Assembly: GCA_964511555.1 (NCBI GenBank)
Contig: CAZEFR010000004.1
Span: forward strand, 24,392 to 88,391
Source of the DNA: CAIZGX01 sp964511555
GTDB lineage: Bacteria > Bacteroidota > Bacteroidia > Flavobacteriales_D > Sanyastnellaceae
Direction of reading: 5' to 3'
Length of the DNA stretch: 64,000 nt
A model generated the notes under the pieces. The model searched no databases. It saw only the letters and a program-made list of their open reading frames with translations, and was not told where the DNA came from. Of this stretch, positions 25,719 to 32,607 are shown in pieces (within the stretch, counting starts at the first letter, position 1; each line of letters starts with the position of its first letter). A program made the translations under genes and the position numbers.

Positions 25719-26354
25719 GTGTGGCGAGCTGCTGTTATTTCAACCTATATGAGACGGTTCTATAACAACAGTATTCAAGACCCTTCTCCGAGTTTCGTTG
25801 AAAAAGAAACAATAGATAAAGAAGCAGAAATCATTTGGAAGGTAGTTGAGTATTGCAATCAAAATAGCTACACCTTCCTACCAAATGCGGATGTTAAGGT
25901 TGATGGAGAAATTTCGTACACGTTTAATGCTCCAGTAAGCGCTTATGACCCGCATGAACAACAGGTAGATTCAATCTTAGTTTCAAGAGGATTCAGCATT
26001 TCAAAAAAATCGAAACAAGGGGGATACTGCACTTTCCAACTTACAACCGAAGACTACCACGGCATAGCATCGTTCAATGAAATGCTTGTTGAGTTTTTTC
26101 CATTTAATAGTGGATATTTCTATGCGAACAGTCTTCAACCTGAAGTTGATTTCGGTTGGAGAGGAAGTCGCAACCTCAACAGTTTTATATTTGAACGAAG
26201 AGAAAACGAGAAGGCCTATATTGTAACACTGAACAACTACGGCGCGTCAAAACGGTTTACACTCTACGACGATGGAGACGTTGAGTTCTACAACGGTCGC
26301 GGCGACTGGAGTCAGCCCGACATGAATGCATACCAGTACATGTGGTGGGATTGA
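25719..26354 (+). CDS. Uncharacterised protein
   Basis: Up to 211 residues from a GTG at 25719; the first ATG is at 25749 (MRRFYNNSIQD) and would give 201 residues. No signal peptide, helix or known motif; acidic and aromatic-rich, with an RENEKAYIVTLNNYG stretch and a Trp-rich end YQYMWWD. The frame is the same as that of the MORN gene and stays open from directly after its TAA, so part of the 5' region could be a remnant of a longer gene. Function unknown. Confidence 0.5.
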   Translation: MWRAAVISTYMRRFYNNSIQDPSPSFVEKETIDKEAEIIWKVVEYCNQNSYTFLPNADVKVDGEISYTFNAPVSAYDPHEQQVDSILVSRGFSISKKSKQGGYCTFQLTTEDYHGIASFNEMLVEFFPFNSGYFYANSLQPEVDFGWRGSRNLNSFIFERRENEKAYIVTLNNYGASKRFTLYDDGDVEFYNGRGDWSQPDMNAYQYMWWD

Positions 26355-26355
26355 A

Positions 26356-26929
26356 TTACCTCACACTATACTCTCCAAGCGTAGTCGCGATCTCATCGGC
26401 AAGTGGAAGAATTTCTTTCGTTCCGATGCCCACACAATAGAACCCTCCAGTTTTAGCGGCTTGAACACCTGAAATAGCATCTTCGAAAACAATGCATTCA
26501 CTTGGAGCTAATCCAAGTTTCTCAGCAGCAGTTAAAAAGACCGTTGGATCAGGCTTCGATTTAGAAACGACATTTCCGTCTACGATTCGAAGAAGAACCC
26601 AATGCAATTTTAATTCCTTTCGACTTACAAGATTCAAGGAAAGGAATGGCTCCGGGCAAAGCCTCATCAGGATTCATTTCAGCAGCCAATTCTAAATACC
26701 ACTCATTCTTCACGTCCATGAGTGCTTGCTTCTCCTCTGCAGATTTCTCGATGTTTCCCTTCTTCAAGATTAACTCCAAAGACTCGGCTCTGCTCACTCC
26801 TTTCAAATGCTCATTATCGTCCAAGGAAAACTCTACTCCGACCGAGTTAGCCAGTCTTTTCCACGCTTGATAATGGTACTTCGCAGTATCTACCAAGACA
26901 CCGTCTAAATCGAAAATGGCTCCCTTCAT
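26356..26929 (-). pseudogene. pgmB: Beta-phosphoglucomutase, disrupted by an internal deletion/frameshift
   Basis: The N-terminal half (from ATG at 26929) shows MKGAIFDLDGVLVDTAKYHYQAW with the nucleophile and acid/base Asp pair and LKGVSRAESLELIL, the beta-phosphoglucomutase signature. It stays open up to GIKIALGSSS and then stops. The C-terminal half continues in another frame from IVDGNVVSKSKPDPTVFL to the usual DAISGVQAAKTGG end. At the junction (about 26585-26595) roughly 18 residues normally found between these blocks are absent as well as the frame, so this is a deletion of about 55-60 bases not divisible by three, not a simple slip. Either the gene is dead or the assembly is wrong. 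It is the last gene of the pfkA operon; the enzyme interconverts beta-glucose 1- and 6-phosphate in maltose/trehalose use. Confidence 0.82.
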
Positions 26930-27789
26930 TCTGCGTGGTGGAATACGAATTTAACGTGGTAATTTACCAAACCGTCGATAGGTTTCTTAATGATGTTACC
27001 CAAGCGAACACCTTCCAAACGACAAGCTTCTTCCAAACAATGCTTGAAATAGTGAGAGATCGAGCCAACGAAATGAACAGGTACTTTGTCCCAATTTTCA
27101 AAGGACTTCACGTGAATATCTAAGAATTCGCGCATACCATTCACCACCCAATTCATCACATGCGGATGATGCGCGAAATTTCCAATGAAGCGTGTGAAAC
27201 TAGCAAGGTATACGTTTGCGTTTGGCTCGCGGTATATTTTCGAAATGAATTCGTCTTTGCTCAATGGGAAGCTGTTCTCAAATGCTTCAGCAATTTCAGC
27301 AGGAAGTTTTTTGTAGAAATATTCGCGAAGCAAGATCTTTCCAAAATAAGAACCACTGGCCTCATCGCCTAAAATAAAAGCTAAAGAAGGAACACTCTCA
27401 TGAATGTCTTTTCCATCGAAAAAACAAGAGTTACTTCCTGTTCCTAGAATACAAGAGATACAAGGTTCTCCATCGTATGTAGAATAAGCACTTCCTAATA
27501 AATCGTGTTCAACCAACAATTCAGCTTTCGGGAAAACAGCACGCAAGCCGCGCTCTATAATTGCGCACATTGTTGGCGTGCTGCTTCCAGCACCATAAAA
27601 ATAGACATGTGAAATTTTGTCGGCGTACAATGCAAGAGGCACATTTCCTCTAATAGCACCTTCAACTACTTTTTCATCATGAAAATATGGATTTAAACCC
27701 ATTGTTTCAAAATTCCCTAATCGAGATCCTTTCTCGTCAATGAGAGCCCAATCACATTTAGTGGACCCGCTATCAGCTATAAGTATCAT
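26926..27789 (-). CDS. N-acetylglucosamine kinase-like ATPase (BadF/BadG family)
   Basis: 287 residues, actin-like ASKHA fold. Phosphate-1 motif ILIADSGSTKCDWALID (residues 2-18), a phosphate-2-like block SCILGTGSNSCFF and GDEASGSYFGKILL (about 143-156), all typical of Bacteroidota BadF/BadG/BcrA ATPases annotated as GlcNAc or glucosamine kinases. It probably phosphorylates an amino sugar or hexose at C6. Its stop overlaps the start of the beta-phosphoglucomutase by 4 bases (ATGA), and gapA lies 42 bp upstream on the same strand, so it belongs to the operon controlled at 29845-29867. Confidence 0.8.
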   Translation of the reverse strand: MILIADSGSTKCDWALIDEKGSRLGNFETMGLNPYFHDEKVVEGAIRGNVPLALYADKISHVYFYGAGSSTPTMCAIIERGLRAVFPKAELLVEHDLLGSAYSTYDGEPCISCILGTGSNSCFFDGKDIHESVPSLAFILGDEASGSYFGKILLREYFYKKLPAEIAEAFENSFPLSKDEFISKIYREPNANVYLASFTRFIGNFAHHPHVMNWVVNGMREFLDIHVKSFENWDKVPVHFVGSISHYFKHCLEEACRLEGVRLGNIIKKPIDGLVNYHVKFVFHHAE

Positions 27790-27831
27790 TTGTCTTTGTT
27801 TACTATTATTTCAATCTATTAACTACTTCAA

Positions 27832-28815
27832 TTACATTCTATGAAGAAGGTCTATTACGCGCATGCTATAACCGGCCTCATTATCATACCAAGACATGAT
27901 CTTCACCATGTTTCCATTTGCCGAAGTTAAGTCTGCGTCTAGAACACTACTCGCCGGATTTCCAACTACATCAATACTTACAATTGGATCTATGCAGTAT
28001 TCCAAAATACCTTTCATTGGGCCTTCAGCTGCCGCCTTCATGGCTGCATTCACTTCCTCTTTCGTTACATCTCTTTTCAAGATAGCCACTAAGTCAGTTA
28101 ATGAACCATCAGGAGTTGGGACGCGCACCGCAACGCCGTCTAATTTTCCCTTCAACTCTGGAAGAACCAATCCAACTGCTTTCGCTGCACCCGTGCTTGT
28201 AGGTACCATGCTTAAAGCTGCGGCACGAGCTCTGCGCAAATCTTTGTGGGGGGCGTCTTGCAAGCGTTGGTCAGCAGTATAGGCGTGAACCGTTGTGATG
28301 TATCCCTTTTCTATTCCGAACGTGTCATTCAACACTTTCGCTATTGGAGCCAAACAGTTCGTCGTACAAGAAGCATTCGAAACAATTAAATCCTCTGGCG
28401 TAAGCGTATCGTCGTTAACGCCAAGTACTATGGTCTTCACATTACCCGTAGCCGGAGCAGAAATTACCACCTTCTTCGCTCCTGCTGTAATGTGCTTTCC
28501 GGCACTCACATCATCTGTGAAGAATCCTGTGCTCTCGATGACTACATCGACATTCAATTCACCCCAAGGTAAATTTGAAGGATCCTTTTCAGCATACACA
28601 CGAATTTTCTTTCCGTTAACAACCAAGAATTCGCCATCAGCAGAAACTTCTGCGTTCACTCTTCCGTGAATACTATCGTATTTCAACAAGTGAGCAAGCG
28701 TCTTAACATCTGTTAAGTCATTCACTGCAACTACTTCAATATTGTTATCGTTAAGTGTATGACGGAAGCACATGCGGCCAATTCGTCCAAAACCATTGAT
28801 TGCTACTTTTTTCAT
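27832..28815 (-). CDS. gapA: Glyceraldehyde-3-phosphate dehydrogenase, type I
   Basis: 327 residues, normal length. NAD-binding NGFGRIGRM at 7-15; NDLTD at 32-36 indicates NAD rather than NADP use. Active site SNASCTTNCLAP with nucleophile C150, and general base H177 in TTVHAYT. Conserved LRRARAAA and the terminal WYDNEAGYSMRV are present. It converts glyceraldehyde 3-phosphate to 1,3-bisphosphoglycerate in the cytosol. Second gene of the leftward pfkA-gapA-kinase-pgmB unit, 21 bp downstream of pfkA, so presumably controlled by the same operator. Confidence 0.97.
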   Translation of the reverse strand: MKKVAINGFGRIGRMCFRHTLNDNNIEVVAVNDLTDVKTLAHLLKYDSIHGRVNAEVSADGEFLVVNGKKIRVYAEKDPSNLPWGELNVDVVIESTGFFTDDVSAGKHITAGAKKVVISAPATGNVKTIVLGVNDDTLTPEDLIVSNASCTTNCLAPIAKVLNDTFGIEKGYITTVHAYTADQRLQDAPHKDLRRARAAALSMVPTSTGAAKAVGLVLPELKGKLDGVAVRVPTPDGSLTDLVAILKRDVTKEEVNAAMKAAAEGPMKGILEYCIDPIVSIDVVGNPASSVLDADLTSANGNMVKIMSWYDNEAGYSMRVIDLLHRM

Positions 28816-28836
28816 TGTATTATTTTTTTCTAATTA

Positions 28837-29823
28837 TTATATCGCTAGAATTCTCGCAATTCGCAATTCATCTCTGTTTGGAAGATTGCTACGTGTGATG
28901 GCTTCCTCAAGTGAAGTGTATGTTTCACGATCGTTCACAATTCCAACCATAACATCTTTACGTCCTTGAAGTAAGCCCTCAACTGCAGCCACTCCCATGC
29001 GTGAGGCTATAACACGATCGTAGCAGCTTGGCGCACCACCGCGTTGAAGATGTCCAAGAACTGAAACACGGGTATCATAGTCTGGATTTTCAGCAGCAAC
29101 TTTATTTGCCAATTCATAAGCACTGCCGCTTTTCGCTCCTTCTGCCACAACAACTATTGAACTCGACTTTCCGCTGTCTTCACTTGCACGTAAAATTTGC
29201 ATGAGTTCTTCAGAAGTCATTTCGTCTTCTGGCAGAACAATGGCTATTGCACCGGCAGCAATTCCAGATTTCAATGCGATAAATCCACTGTTTCGTCCCA
29301 TTACCTCCACAAAAAATATTCGATTGTGCGAAGTGGCAGTATCTCGAATTTTATCTATTGCATCGACTACCGTATTTGTTGCAGTATCGAAACCAATACA
29401 ATGATCCGAACCGAAAATATCATTATCAATACTCCCTGGAATGCCCATAACAGGTATTCCTGACTCCTGAAAGACAATGTGCGCACCGGTGAACGTACCG
29501 TTACCACCTATTGTTATAAGCGCATCTATGTGGTGCTTCTTCATTTGCTCAATGGCCGTTGCTCTACCTTCAACTGTGTGAAATTCTTTGCAACGCGACG
29601 ATTTCAAAATGGTGCCGCCACGACCTAAGATGCGGGCAACCGAACGTTCGTTCAACCGTTTGAAGTCACCTGCAATAAGACCAGCATATCCTTGAAATAC
29701 ACCTTCAACTTCAATGCTGTGAAACGCACAAGCGCGAACAACCGCGCGTATAGCGGCATTCATTCCCGGAGCATCTCCTCCGCTCGTTAGAACACCTATT
29801 CGTTTAATACCTGAATTATTCAT
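28837..29823 (-). CDS. pfkA: 6-phosphofructokinase (ATP-dependent type)
   Basis: 328 residues. Phosphorylates fructose 6-phosphate to the 1,6-bisphosphate. ATP site TSGGDAPGMNAAIRAVV at residues 13-29; catalytic block PGSIDND with D133 as the catalytic base and D135; EVMGRNSGFIAL and the sugar-binding GHLQRGG are present. The usual GGDGS is IGGNGT here, so the Asp that helps bind Mg-ATP (E. coli D103) is Asn108, while Gly109 (E. coli G104) marks ATP rather than pyrophosphate use. First gene of a leftward glycolytic operon. A 23-bp palindrome lies 21 bp before its start codon. Confidence 0.95.
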   Translation of the reverse strand: MNNSGIKRIGVLTSGGDAPGMNAAIRAVVRACAFHSIEVEGVFQGYAGLIAGDFKRLNERSVARILGRGGTILKSSRCKEFHTVEGRATAIEQMKKHHIDALITIGGNGTFTGAHIVFQESGIPVMGIPGSIDNDIFGSDHCIGFDTATNTVVDAIDKIRDTATSHNRIFFVEVMGRNSGFIALKSGIAAGAIAIVLPEDEMTSEELMQILRASEDSGKSSSIVVVAEGAKSGSAYELANKVAAENPDYDTRVSVLGHLQRGGAPSCYDRVIASRMGVAAVEGLLQGRKDVMVGIVNDRETYTSLEEAITRSNLPNRDELRIARILAI

Positions 29824-29844
29824 GTCGCTAATCTTGAATGCTAA

Positions 29845-29867
29845 CTTAGTGTAAAATTTACACTAAG
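29845..29867 (-). promoter_or_regulatory. Palindromic operator upstream of pfkA (TTAGTGTA-N5-TACACTAA)
   Basis: Two 11-base arms (CTTAGTGTAAA and TTTACACTAAG) around a single central A. The 21-bp core at 29846-29866 has the same arms and the same 5-bp spacer as the site before pdhB at 61019-61039. On the minus strand a TTTG lies just upstream of the palindrome and a degenerate -7 box (TAAGTTAG) overlaps its downstream edge, so a bound repressor would block the promoter. Confidence 0.8.
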
Positions 29868-29896
29868 TCCAAATAAATATTATTTTCTTTCAAAAA

Positions 29897-29918
29897 TCAC
29901 CTCGTAAATACATTACAA
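29897..29918 (+). promoter_or_regulatory. Shared 22-bp upstream element, copy 1 (TCACCTCGTAAAT-A-CATTACAA)
   Basis: Twenty-one of 22 bases match the element at 51673-51694. It contains the dyad GTAA-N5-TTAC and ends 22 bases before the ATG at 29941. Flanking sequences at the two loci do not match, so the element itself is conserved. Confidence 0.65.
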
Positions 29919-29940
29919 CCTGAGGCAAAACATTTGTCTC

Positions 29941-30417
29941 ATGAAAACACAAAACCCTTACTTCAGCGAGACTACCTCGGACTTCTTGCCTCTATTCACA
30001 GCTGGACCTAAGTTGTGGAAAATCTTTAACAACAATGGATTCACGCAGCAAGCCGGATTTAGCGCTAGCCATGCTTCGCGATTGGGATTCGAACCAGGTA
30101 AAATGATTCACCTGCGTAAGAACGGCGATTGCATGATTGTTTTTTTAAAAGACGGAAGAGTGCATGTCATGAATGGTCCGCTTTCGCGCTGGCATTTATT
30201 CGACAATCTAAACATTGCCACACTGCGTTGTTTACTTGCTTTTTCAAGCTTAAACGAAAACGATCAATTCGCTTTTCGTTCGTACATGAAAGAGCATTGC
30301 AAAGGATTTCGTGACCTATTTCATCATTTACCTACAAACAATGTGGGTTGGAAGAATCGCTTCTTGAACTATTACAGCAGCTACTCTACGAAAGAGCTTT
30401 TCGAGCTTTCGCTCTAA
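29941..30417 (+). CDS. Uncharacterised protein downstream of the shared 22-bp element
   Basis: 158 residues, cytoplasmic by appearance: no signal peptide or transmembrane segment. Basic and aromatic-rich, with FLPLFTAGPKLWKIFNNNGF near the N-terminus, a beta-like stretch MIHLRKNGDCMIVFLKDGRVHVMNG in the middle and a helical C-terminal half rich in Phe and His. No family recognised. It stands alone, divergent from the pfkA operon and convergent with the DnaB-like gene. Its upstream element matches that of the small orphan gene at 51729, implying common control. Confidence 0.65.
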   Translation: MKTQNPYFSETTSDFLPLFTAGPKLWKIFNNNGFTQQAGFSASHASRLGFEPGKMIHLRKNGDCMIVFLKDGRVHVMNGPLSRWHLFDNLNIATLRCLLAFSSLNENDQFAFRSYMKEHCKGFRDLFHHLPTNNVGWKNRFLNYYSSYSTKELFELSL

Positions 30418-30435
30418 TTGCTTTATTCTTTTTTT

Positions 30436-31332
30436 TCAGAACGGGCTATCATCTTCATCCAATGGTTTAACCATTGGATTTGTTTTATTGTAAAACTGAT
30501 TGTGTGAAGAATGATAATACACCAACTCTTCTTCATCGCGCACTCTGCTATCTGCAGTAATGGCCACTCCAGAAGCAAAAAGAAAATCCGGACTGAAATA
30601 ATCGGTGTTCATCCAGGCATTAATGTCTTTGCGCAGCATGAACACACGACTCGAGTACTCTGCGAAAATGGGCCAATTGAAAATACTGAGTAGCGAAGGG
30701 AATTTTCCATACGAAAAATCAATCATGTCGCATGCCGTGCTTGTAACAATGAGCAACCCCCTCTCTTTTCCCAACATTGCCTCTTTCAACCCGCCTAAAA
30801 ACAACTTCAACAATTCGGGAGATAATTTTCCGTCGAGGTAGTTATGCTTCAACTTATCAATGATAATTAGTCCACGCGGATGTTTGTCTCGGAACTTCAG
30901 AATTCCCTCCATAGCATAATGCACTTCAGGTTCTTTGAACTCTTGAAAATAAAGCGGCCGTGAATGCAAATCTTCCAAGTACTTCAAGCAGAGCGAATCC
31001 CAATACAAAACATCGTGTGTTACTTCGTGAAATGAAGGGATTGCTTCCTTCGCACGCTGTAACATAATCTTGTACATGAATAATTCTGGAGAGATGTCAG
31101 AACTCACATAAAGCACCGGCGTCCCTTCATCAATATTCTTCAACGCAATTTGAAGCGCCATGCTCGTACTTCCCGAATGTTTATGCGCAACCAACAACGA
31201 AATTTCTTGCGACCGAATTCCACCGTTCTTGTCCCACAAGTCAATTCCCGTAGGGAATGAAACTACATCATTCGTTTCGTTCTGTTCTATTTTTCGCAGC
31301 GAGTGCGTCATTAATTTCGACCAAGTAAACAT
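30436..31332 (-). CDS. Degenerate DnaB-like (RecA-fold) protein lacking the Walker A lysine
   Basis: 298 residues from the ATG at 31332; a TTG six codons earlier is less likely. The order of blocks follows the C-terminal domain of the replicative helicase DnaB: FPTGIDLWDKNGGI (helicase STGxxxLD), a position equivalent to Walker A reading AHKHSGSTS at 49-57 in place of A-R-P-x-x-G-K-T-(A/S), then VLYVSSDISPELF (DnaB FFSLEMS) and a Walker B-like GLIIIDKLKH. The Walker A lysine is Ser55, so normal ATP hydrolysis is unlikely. The C-terminal tail is acidic. No N-terminal DnaB domain. It may be a structural or regulatory relative of the helicase; function unknown. Confidence 0.65.
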   Translation of the reverse strand: MFTWSKLMTHSLRKIEQNETNDVVSFPTGIDLWDKNGGIRSQEISLLVAHKHSGSTSMALQIALKNIDEGTPVLYVSSDISPELFMYKIMLQRAKEAIPSFHEVTHDVLYWDSLCLKYLEDLHSRPLYFQEFKEPEVHYAMEGILKFRDKHPRGLIIIDKLKHNYLDGKLSPELLKLFLGGLKEAMLGKERGLLIVTSTACDMIDFSYGKFPSLLSIFNWPIFAEYSSRVFMLRKDINAWMNTDYFSPDFLFASGVAITADSRVRDEEELVYYHSSHNQFYNKTNPMVKPLDEDDSPF

Positions 31333-31392
31333 GTCAATTGTTTTACGCAAATTGAAGGTTGAAACGCTTTCGTTTTCGAAATGTTGAAAACT

Positions 31393-31420
31393 AAAAAAGG
31401 GAGCGATTGCTCCCTTTTTT
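31393..31420 (-). terminator. Rho-independent terminator after the TPR gene
   Basis: AAAAAAGGGAGC, loop GATT, GCTCCCTTTTTT: a 12-bp symmetrical stem 18 bp past the stop of the leftward TPR gene. On the minus strand the T-tract ends the transcript before the DnaB-like gene. Confidence 0.9.
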
Positions 31421-31437
31421 CAACGTAAAATATTATC

Positions 31438-32547
31438 TTATTTCAGTTCAGTTGCCTTCTCAGGTTGACCTGATTTTCTGTAACATTCTTGAAGTACTTT
31501 TTTCAATGATGCTTGTGTTGGATCTTGATCGTAACAAACTTTAAAATGTTCAGCGGCCTTTGCGAAAACAACTTTAGTTTCAGCTTTACAAGCGTCATAA
31601 CGAGCCGTCTCTCTCGGAGGAATCGCGTCGCACACTTTAAAACTTTCGATACCTTGATTGTAGTTCATTACAGCCAAGTTGTAATGCGCATCAAAGTATG
31701 TCGGGTTAATTTCTAACGCTCTGTAATATACCTTTTCTGCCTCAGCTGGATTGTTATTCTTTTCATAGGTTACACCAAGCACGAACAACACACTTTCGTT
31801 CTTTGGATCGGCCTCCGCCAAAGCCACAAGAATATCGTTTGCTTTCTGATAATCTTTATCTTCAATGTAAATGTTTACCTCAGCTGTTAAGATTGAAGAG
31901 TTTTTGGGATACTTTGCACGAGCCTCTCCTAAAATTTTAATTGCTTCCTCTTTTCTGCCTGCTTTCACAAGAATATTACCAATGCGCGAGTAACAGTCAG
32001 CCGCTTGATAATTAAGTTCCGCGCAAACTGAGAAATTCGCCACAGCTTTATCTACGTTTCCGCAAGCCTCGTGACAAATACCCGCATAATAAACGTAAAT
32101 CGTATCTGTAACCGCGAATAGTTTACTTGTCGTAATTAAGTTTTCGTAATGAACCGAAGCTCCACATGGATTGCTTGATTTGTAAGCTGCAATAGCTTTG
32201 GCTTCCTCTATTCTGCGCGCATTGTCAACAACAGCTCCAATCTCCATGATGTAATCTTTACTTAGCTCCATCGATTTGGAGTAAGCAGCTACAGCCTCGT
32301 TGAAACTATTCGCATACTTCATGCTTAGTACGCTATCCATAGCAATATTCATATAAATATCGCCACGGAATCTCCAATACTTTTCTTTACCGGTAGCCTT
32401 CGGATTCGAAGAGGCTTGATTAATATAGTTCAATGCTTCTTCGTATTTACCATCTTTATTGGCATTGAATGCGCTTGTAACTTCGGGTTGCGCGAAGGCT
32501 GTCAAAGAAGACAATACTGTCGCAAATACAATAAGTGTTTTTTTCAT
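31438..32547 (-). CDS. Exported TPR-repeat protein
   Basis: 369 residues from the ATG at 32547, chosen because it starts a signal peptide (MKKTLIVFATVLSSLTAFAQ); the frame extends 16 codons upstream without family sequence. The mature protein is a series of tetratricopeptide repeats, clear in the C-terminal half (DCYSRIGNILVKAGRKEEAIKILGEA, NESVLFVLGVTYEKNNNPAEAEKVYYRALEINPTYFDAHYNLAVMNYNQG). Such periplasmic TPR proteins serve as scaffolds in envelope complexes. It is 60 bp downstream of gyrA on the same strand, so it may be partly co-transcribed; it has its own terminator. Confidence 0.82.
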   Translation of the reverse strand: MKKTLIVFATVLSSLTAFAQPEVTSAFNANKDGKYEEALNYINQASSNPKATGKEKYWRFRGDIYMNIAMDSVLSMKYANSFNEAVAAYSKSMELSKDYIMEIGAVVDNARRIEEAKAIAAYKSSNPCGASVHYENLITTSKLFAVTDTIYVYYAGICHEACGNVDKAVANFSVCAELNYQAADCYSRIGNILVKAGRKEEAIKILGEARAKYPKNSSILTAEVNIYIEDKDYQKANDILVALAEADPKNESVLFVLGVTYEKNNNPAEAEKVYYRALEINPTYFDAHYNLAVMNYNQGIESFKVCDAIPPRETARYDACKAETKVVFAKAAEHFKVCYDQDPTQASLKKVLQECYRKSGQPEKATELK

Positions 32548-32607
32548 GATATTGATTATATAATTTCGCTTTGACAACGTTAATGCCAAAAACAAATTTA
32601 GCCCTAT

